A stretch of 22,802 nt of DNA from NCBI GenBank assembly GCA_004369085.1, contig ML210477.1, positions 1 to 22,802 of the forward strand, read 5' to 3'. The notes beneath the pieces were generated by a model that was given only the letters and a program-made list of their open reading frames with translations, was not told the DNA's origin and did not search any database. This DNA comes from Coprinopsis marcescibilis. Lineage: Eukaryota > Basidiomycota > Agaricomycetes > Agaricales > Psathyrellaceae. Shown piece after piece: positions 17,834 to 22,802 of this stretch (the stretch's first letter is position 1; each line of letters opens with the position of its first letter). Position numbers and translations under genes: made by a program.

Positions 17834-19501
17834 CTACTCGATTCTCAGAACAGAGAATATGGATCGCTGGTGGAGGTCATGAAGCTGAGCTTTTGCTTCC
17901 TCGCTGACATATGAGTTCCTAATGCCGACCTTTTCTAGAGGAAGCCCTAATTCAAACCTCCAAGTAAGATATTGGACAAGAAGGTCCTGTAAAGTATCTC
18001 CTGTGAGTAAGGCGGCCTGCTCTATGCACAGGCACTCCAAACCCACAAGATTGACAACAGCAACTGACCCTCTGAACGCCCATCGACGGGCGCAAAGACA
18101 GGAGAGAACCATCACGCCTGATGCATAGTCAAGGATAAGTGTCCGAAGGTTGTCCATCAAGTCAAATATAAGTCGGCTCCCCACTGTAAATATGCCATTT
18201 GGGACCTGCGAAAGGATGGCGCGGGGATCAATTGCTATTTTGAAGGACGAAGCGCTTGAGAACAGGTGTCGGAGAGAGATAAATGCTTCGTCTAGGGCTG
18301 TACTTGACACAACGTCGGAGACGCGGAATGAGACTCCCAGGTCACCATCCGACGAGCCCAAGTAAGATGCGACTCCCTCAGCTCCAGCCTCTCCATTCCA
18401 GTTCATCGCCACCTCTGACTGGTGTATATTTCCTATAGTGACACACGACAGCGCGTCGACGGCCATCTCGAGGGGCTGGCTTGCCTTCCAGGTTCCTGAC
18501 GGTAAATCGATGGCGATAGGTATTTGCGAGTTGTCGCTCTCCGTGCGCCTCAGGCTCGAGGAAAGGTCTACCCTAAGGCAGGCCAACGAGGGACATATGA
18601 TAAGCTTGAACAGGGCCAGAAGCATGTCCATTCTGCAAGGGTCTTGATCTCCCATGACAAGTACTCGCAAACGCTGTAGAGGAAGGGACGGGTAGCTCAA
18701 CATCGGCGGACCACTGCTCCCCATAGAGTTTTGAATGGCCAGGAACCGTAGTGAAGGCATCCCTGTGAGGATTGTCATCCATAGGTTTAACGTTGGACGT
18801 GAAGCTTGAGGTATATTCCTAACGGAAAGCTCCGTCAGGCTTGAGATTGGCCTGCCTTGAAGCAGTTGAAAATCGCATCCGTCCAGCTTCAGGCTTCGTA
18901 TATCTTGCGCCATGGAAAGGGCTGGACAGTGTGTATGGGATGGGTGGGATGGAGGAGAGCCACTGCAGCGGACTGCGTTGAGCTGCGGCATATGGGAGAG
19001 GAGGAACCAGTGATTGACTTCCCCTTGATAGCCCTCGAGATCATAGTGGACGTTCCACTCGCGAATCCGGTGACGATGTTGGCACAGGAGTTCGAGTAAC
19101 TGAAGGCCATGACTGCCATGGATAGGAAAGGGACAGGAGCGATCACCGATGTCGAGTGTAAGTGGGTTGGAAAGGTTGAGAAATCTCTCGGTGAGCTTGA
19201 GGGAATGCCATCTGAGGTCGAGAGCGCGTAACCAGATTAATGGATCCCCGAATGAGGCGTTGCGCCATAATCGACAGACTTGCGATAGCGCCAGAACATT
19301 CATCCGGGTTTCGCGTACTTGTAAAGGGGCGTTGTCCGTGGAGGTGGCGGTTAGAAATTTGAAAATAAGGCGGAGTAGCTTCAAAGGGATGCTGAATATG
19401 GTGGATTTCGGTCGACGGATGATCTGGGGGTCCTGTGGTCTCCTTGGCGCTTTGTAGTACCGCGAACTCGCGTTGAGGTGCCGGCAAGGCTGCAAGCGCA
19501 T
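17834..19501 (-). CDS. F-box protein (F-box 2), single exon
   Basis: One uninterrupted frame of 555 residues on the minus strand, unusual here since the other genes are split. The start is the ATG at 19501; the frame extends two codons further to a GTG. The F-box-like motif lies at about residues 37-95: IFSIPLKLLRLIFKFL, an insert, then VLALSQVCRLWRNASFGDPL and IWLRALDL, the usual Agaricomycete F-box layout ending in a Trp. The rest holds leucine-rich irregular repeats (LSMAQDIRSLKLDGCDF, ISSLTELSVRNI, PSLRFLAIQNS, LQRLRVLVMGDQ, LRTLILDYASGV). It would act as a substrate adaptor in an SCF ubiquitin ligase; the target is unknown. The last about 25 codons exist in a second, decayed copy at 15169-15270. 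It is not close in sequence to F-box 1, despite their convergent arrangement. Confidence 0.82.
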   Translation of the reverse strand: MRLQPCRHLNASSRYYKAPRRPQDPQIIRRPKSTIFSIPLKLLRLIFKFLTATSTDNAPLQVRETRMNVLALSQVCRLWRNASFGDPLIWLRALDLRWHSLKLTERFLNLSNPLTLDIGDRSCPFPIHGSHGLQLLELLCQHRHRIREWNVHYDLEGYQGEVNHWFLLSHMPQLNAVRCSGSPPSHPSHTHCPALSMAQDIRSLKLDGCDFQLLQGRPISSLTELSVRNIPQASRPTLNLWMTILTGMPSLRFLAIQNSMGSSGPPMLSYPSLPLQRLRVLVMGDQDPCRMDMLLALFKLIICPSLACLRVDLSSSLRRTESDNSQIPIAIDLPSGTWKASQPLEMAVDALSCVTIGNIHQSEVAMNWNGEAGAEGVASYLGSSDGDLGVSFRVSDVVSSTALDEAFISLRHLFSSASSFKIAIDPRAILSQVPNGIFTVGSRLIFDLMDNLRTLILDYASGVMVLSCLCARRWAFRGSVAVVNLVGLECLCIEQAALLTGDTLQDLLVQYLTWRFELGLPLEKVGIRNSYVSEEAKAQLHDLHQRSIFSVLRIE

Positions 19502-20776
19502 GGTCACGAGAAAGGGTTAGACGCAGGGGATTGTCACATCAAACCAGCTGCCACATACTATTTATCACCGCCAGCCCGCTTAGCTGCAAGTCCTGACTCT
19601 TGGAAGAAAGAGCATTAAATAATGCGCAGCAGCTGCGCATTCGCCTGCCAGTCCCACGGATAGCCGGTTTACGTTTATGCGCATCTTTTCTGACAGCCGC
19701 CTCACTGTGATTTTGGTCTAAGGTTAGACTCCGACCATATGCGCAGCTGCCTTCATAGATTCTGGGCATCATCGAGGTCTGAAATGATCGAGGGGACAGG
19801 GGATCCTAATCTCGAGACATTCACATTCAAACTGGCTTTCCAGTAGAATATGTAAACGAGCGCCTAATTCGTGAGAAGCTGGCCGTGGAGCTTCAAGACC
19901 TGAGCTCCCATATGCTACTCAGCCTCAATACTGACACGAACGTTGAATCGCAACATTGCGCGACGAACACCTTCAGGCTTCCTCCGACCTCCGCAGCAGC
20001 CTATACCCGCGAAGGTGGCCCAGCAAAGAACTTCGTGGATTATGGCGTATCCAGAAATACATTTTCAGTGAAGGGACCAGTGTATGAGCTAGGAGCATAC
20101 GCGTTACATATTCACTTCGCAGGAAGGCATTTTAATGTCACCAGTGTTGAGCGCACAAGTCCATGGTGTTGTAGTTCGCCCAGATATCTTCGAATCAGTT
20201 ACAAATTAGGTGTCAGTGGCCCGAAATTTGACCCCACTGATGGGCGCTAAATCACAACTGAATTTCGCAAAAATCCCGAAGGGCACCGGGTCTGGAATCA
20301 GTCTTATCAATGATCCTTACCGGCCTTTTGAATGTATGTGTTGAGCGTCCGAGCCAGCCACATTACCCTTGATGCTGCAGTCGATATTGCTTATTCGTAA
20401 TCTCAACACTCTGCTGGGCAGATCCCGTACAGATGAACCGAGCAACTCCTGAGATATAACTAATTCAGGATTCTGAGGTTCTTCCGTGGATAACCAGACC
20501 GATATGAAGCAGATCGAAACGAGCGTGATGATATGTGAATGGAGAACTTATTACCCTGGCTGCGGAGTGAAAAGAAGCGAAACCTCGGAGCTGCGTAATG
20601 GTCTGCGTTTTGCGGGACGCCTCATGCTTAGATATGGAATGCTCGTGTCTGTGACTCACCTGTTCGTTTCGATATTCGATTACTAGCAATAACACCGAGT
20701 GAGCCGAATCAACGTGAACTTTCGTGGTGGTATGTGGGTATGTATGTACACGAAGCCCAATGGTGTGCCGCCATCA
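19502..20776. other. Interval without a supported gene
   Basis: About 1.3 kb between F-box 2 and lipase 2. The largest open frame (19885-20250, plus) begins with GTG and has no family pattern. The left part holds a strong palindrome at 19621-19641 and a related GCGCAGCTGC at 19741-19750, within the F-box 2 upstream region. The right end holds the lipase 2 3' untranslated region. Confidence 0.4.
19621..19641. repeat. Perfect 10-bp inverted repeat, 1-nt spacer
   Basis: AATGCGCAGC and GCTGCGCATT are separated by a single A. It lies about 120 nt upstream of the F-box 2 ATG. The core GCGCAGCTGC recurs at 19741-19750, and another TGCGCA occurs near 19677-19682. The symmetry fits a site for a dimeric regulator; this is inference. 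Confidence 0.5.
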
Positions 20777-22235
20777 TCAGTCACAGCCGATGTTAACTCC
20801 ATCGTAGGGTCCTATCGAAGAAGACATCAAAAAATAATAAGGTCAGTCTCAGAAGAGATGGGCAAGGTGGAGGAGAACCCGTACCCCCATGATCTTCGAT
20901 ACTCCCGTCCAAGATGTTTCGTACATCTCCCGTGGCGCATCGCGGGTCCTTACTATCGTTTCCAACGCAGACGAGCCAGGAATCATCATCTTGGATATGC
21001 TTTTCGCCTCCGGGGTGCGAGAACCCAAGGAATCGACCTGAACATAGATTTTGTTAGGAATCGATAAGATTTACAGTGAGCATAGAATGCGCACCCGGAA
21101 TAATTGGGACCACGTCATCCCTAGAAATTAGGACTCAGTATTGAATCAAGGGTGCACACATGCTGAATGACCAACTTGTTATTGATGCGATCCAGATTTA
21201 CGTTTTGGTTGACGTGTTCTGCGAACGCCTGGTTTCCCACCTAGAAGAAGGGGGACAAAGTTAGTCTGCTGCTTGATTTCCAACATCAAGGAAGTTCCTC
21301 ACTCTTGGCATCCCGTACACAATTGTCTTGAAGGTAGCAGTGGGGAAGAAGAGCGGTAAAGAAACGGCATCCAAAAGCGAAAGTGCGCCTCCTGTTGTTA
21401 GTGCAATGAGCTTAACTTGGATGTAACAACGAAAACGAGGGTACGAACCCAACGAATGACCCACAAGGGTGATGGAGGTCAGATTGCTCTGATTTATAGC
21501 ATTCTGAACGGCATCACGAATCTGAACTGCCGTCCTGAAATCGAAATGAACATCGATTTACCCAGATAACTGAGAGAACCCTTACTCTGCATGCGCCTCG
21601 GTGAATCCATTGTGCACTTTGACGGAGTCGTCGATACCCGGGAAGAACACAGCATCCAATTCGTCGAGTCGGATATCAGCATTTGTGAGCAAAGGGTCGC
21701 TGGAGAACCAAACCTGTTATCCCCAATGTTACGAGTCGGAAAGAAACAAACGTTACATTTTGGATGGATCCGTTCCCTGGTGTGAGACTATGATGGTCTA
21801 CCAATCCATGTGAGTCAGCCTTCAAAATTTTGATCTTCGAGACGCGGAGTCGTGGACTTACCTCGAGAGTTGGGTCGATGCCGACGTACCAGAATTGCAC
21901 GTCTGCTCCGTCTCCGCCTGCTGCAAGGGGTTGGAAAGTTGGGTTGGCATCACAGTTTGCTGGAAAATACAACAATCTCGTCAGCGATGCTGAGAGCGAT
22001 GGTTACTCCAAACATTCTCACCGCCACACGACCACTGAAGAATCGCTTCTGGTTGACAGTACGCAGTGCTAGCGTAGAACGTGAATGGTTTAAACGCTGA
22101 TATTCCTGCAGTGGATAGGGAGACTAAGTCCGTTTGTCGGTGTTGGAGAGGGAATGCACGGCCGGGCTTGGTTGAGACAAGGGCAGCCAAGAACAAAAAC
22201 AGTAACTGGCTGAAAGACTGTGAAACGGACACCAT
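20777..22235 (-). CDS. Secreted class 3 lipase (lipase 2)
   Basis: Ten exons on the minus strand: 22235-22022, 21959-21862, 21797-21757, 21699-21586, 21534-21449, 21391-21303, 21240-21176, 21120-21095, 21037-20885, 20811-20777. They give 306 residues with closed phases. The signal peptide is about residues 1-28 (SFSQLLFLFLAALVS core), then a short HRQTD-containing stretch. The conserved core shows WYVGIDPTLE, IIVSHQGTDPSK, the nucleophile motif GHSLGG (Ser183), NNKDDVVPIIP (Asp about 238) and the late His in EDHGGPYDG (about H294). It is an extracellular ester hydrolase of the lipase_3 family, paralogous to lipase 1. Compared with lipase 1 it lacks the intron between SHQ and GTD, and has two additional introns in the region coded by the last lipase 1 exon (after VVPIIP and after EDHG). 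Acceptor 21700 is preferred for exon 4, since the nearer AG at 21713 would break the family frame. The gene looks intact. Confidence 0.92.
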
Positions 22236-22802
22236 TGGAAAAAAAAGGGGCGAAATCAAAAGAAAGGAGGCTCAAAAGGAGTGGAAAGGTGAAAAAATGG
22301 GCGCACAGCGCTAGGCCAGAAAGAAAGTAGAAGCGGGAAAAGAAAGAGAAACGTCCAACTGCTTCAAAGATCTCGGAATCGCTTGCCTTAAGTATAACCC
22401 GCCAAGTAGATAGTTGTGACATAACTTCCCAGTCAATCAATGGGCGTTGGTTGTCGGGCATCTAATATATTAAGAGACAACGGGCTATGACGCAATATTA
22501 TATAATATATTTACTAAGCAAAGAATCGCACGGTCACTACATTGAGCTCGCCGCGCGTCGGCTTCGGACATGTCCGACTATGTGTTCCCACGTTCCTGCC
22601 GCGCGTGTTCGCGTTCGAGTTTTCGCCGTTTCGTGACATTTTTGTGCATTTTCGCCGTAATATTGCCTGCCCATCAGTTTTATCCTTCTTTTACCTCACT
22701 TTTACCACTCTGTATTGCTTCTTTGATACCTGTCACTGCTCTTTTGTCATATCTTTTGCCCAAATCTGCTATTGTGTCCCACTGTTGCTGTGAGTACTGA
22801 TT
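22236..22802. other. Right flank: lipase 2 promoter and possible gene start
   Basis: The first part is the upstream region of lipase 2. A very A/T-rich patch contains the 14-bp palindrome ATATTATATAATAT (22496-22509). At 22564-22577 lies a second 14-bp palindrome, TCGGACATGTCCGA, which includes a plus-strand ATG at 22570. From there the plus strand is open and pyrimidine-rich to the edge, ending with a GTGAGT donor-like site at 22790-22795. This could be the leader or first exon of a gene running off the window, but no family is recognised. Confidence 0.35.

Noticed and set aside
19885..20250. Plus-strand open frame of 121 codons between F-box 2 and lipase 2
   Set aside because: It starts at GTG, has no motif and is antisense to nothing coding. 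An open frame of this length occurs by chance in GC-balanced DNA.
13507..22235. Possible secondary-metabolite or defence gene cluster
   Set aside because: Only lipases and F-box proteins are present. There is no core biosynthetic enzyme, transporter, regulator or known defence gene.
22496..22509. A/T palindrome ATATTATATAATAT
   Set aside because: Simple A/T-rich symmetry is frequent in intergenic fungal DNA, and nothing ties it to an origin or promoter.

Overview
This window reads as nuclear DNA of a filamentous basidiomycete, most likely a mushroom-forming Agaricomycete. Coding regions are broken by many short GT-AG introns (mostly 46-64 nt, often with a CTRAC-like branch site). The gene content fits this: a DUF6533-type membrane protein, secreted class 3 lipases and divergent F-box/LRR-like proteins, a mix typical of that class. 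I rebuilt eight complete protein genes by splicing; every exon phase closes for seven, and one DUF6533 exon is tentative. No RNA gene, CRISPR array or intact transposon was seen.

Left part (1-8000), all on the minus strand: 1-808 holds nothing recognisable. A MIS12/MTW1-type kinetochore protein (2016..809) follows, then an 18-exon chromatin reader of the NTO1/BRPF family (6499..2305) joining an EPL-like N-terminus, a PHD/zinc-knuckle/PHD unit, a bromodomain and a PWWP domain. Next is a single-thioredoxin-domain protein disulfide isomerase with a C-terminal SDEL (7888..6760), preceded by two TGACGTG motifs of the unfolded-protein-response type.

Middle (8200-13500): a multi-exon DUF6533-like membrane protein (10268..8221, minus), a long gene-free stretch, deoxyribose-phosphate aldolase (12124..11156, minus), then about 1.4 kb without a supported gene.

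Right part (13500-22800): two paralogous secreted class 3 lipases point toward each other (13507..14858 plus; 22235..20777 minus) and enclose two unrelated F-box genes (15591..17347 plus; 19501..17834 minus). Between lipase 1 and the first F-box gene lies a decayed copy of the 3' end of the second F-box gene, so the first F-box gene sits between direct repeats. The lipase paralogs share most splice sites but differ by three intron gains or losses.

The genes do not form a pathway: the left half is housekeeping (kinetochore, histone acetylation, ER folding, nucleoside catabolism), while the right end looks like a fast-evolving accessory block with duplication and decay. I found no convincing new multi-gene system. 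The best leads are the BRPF-type fusion with its unusual splicing, the UPR-like motifs before the PDI gene, and the F-box/lipase duplication block.
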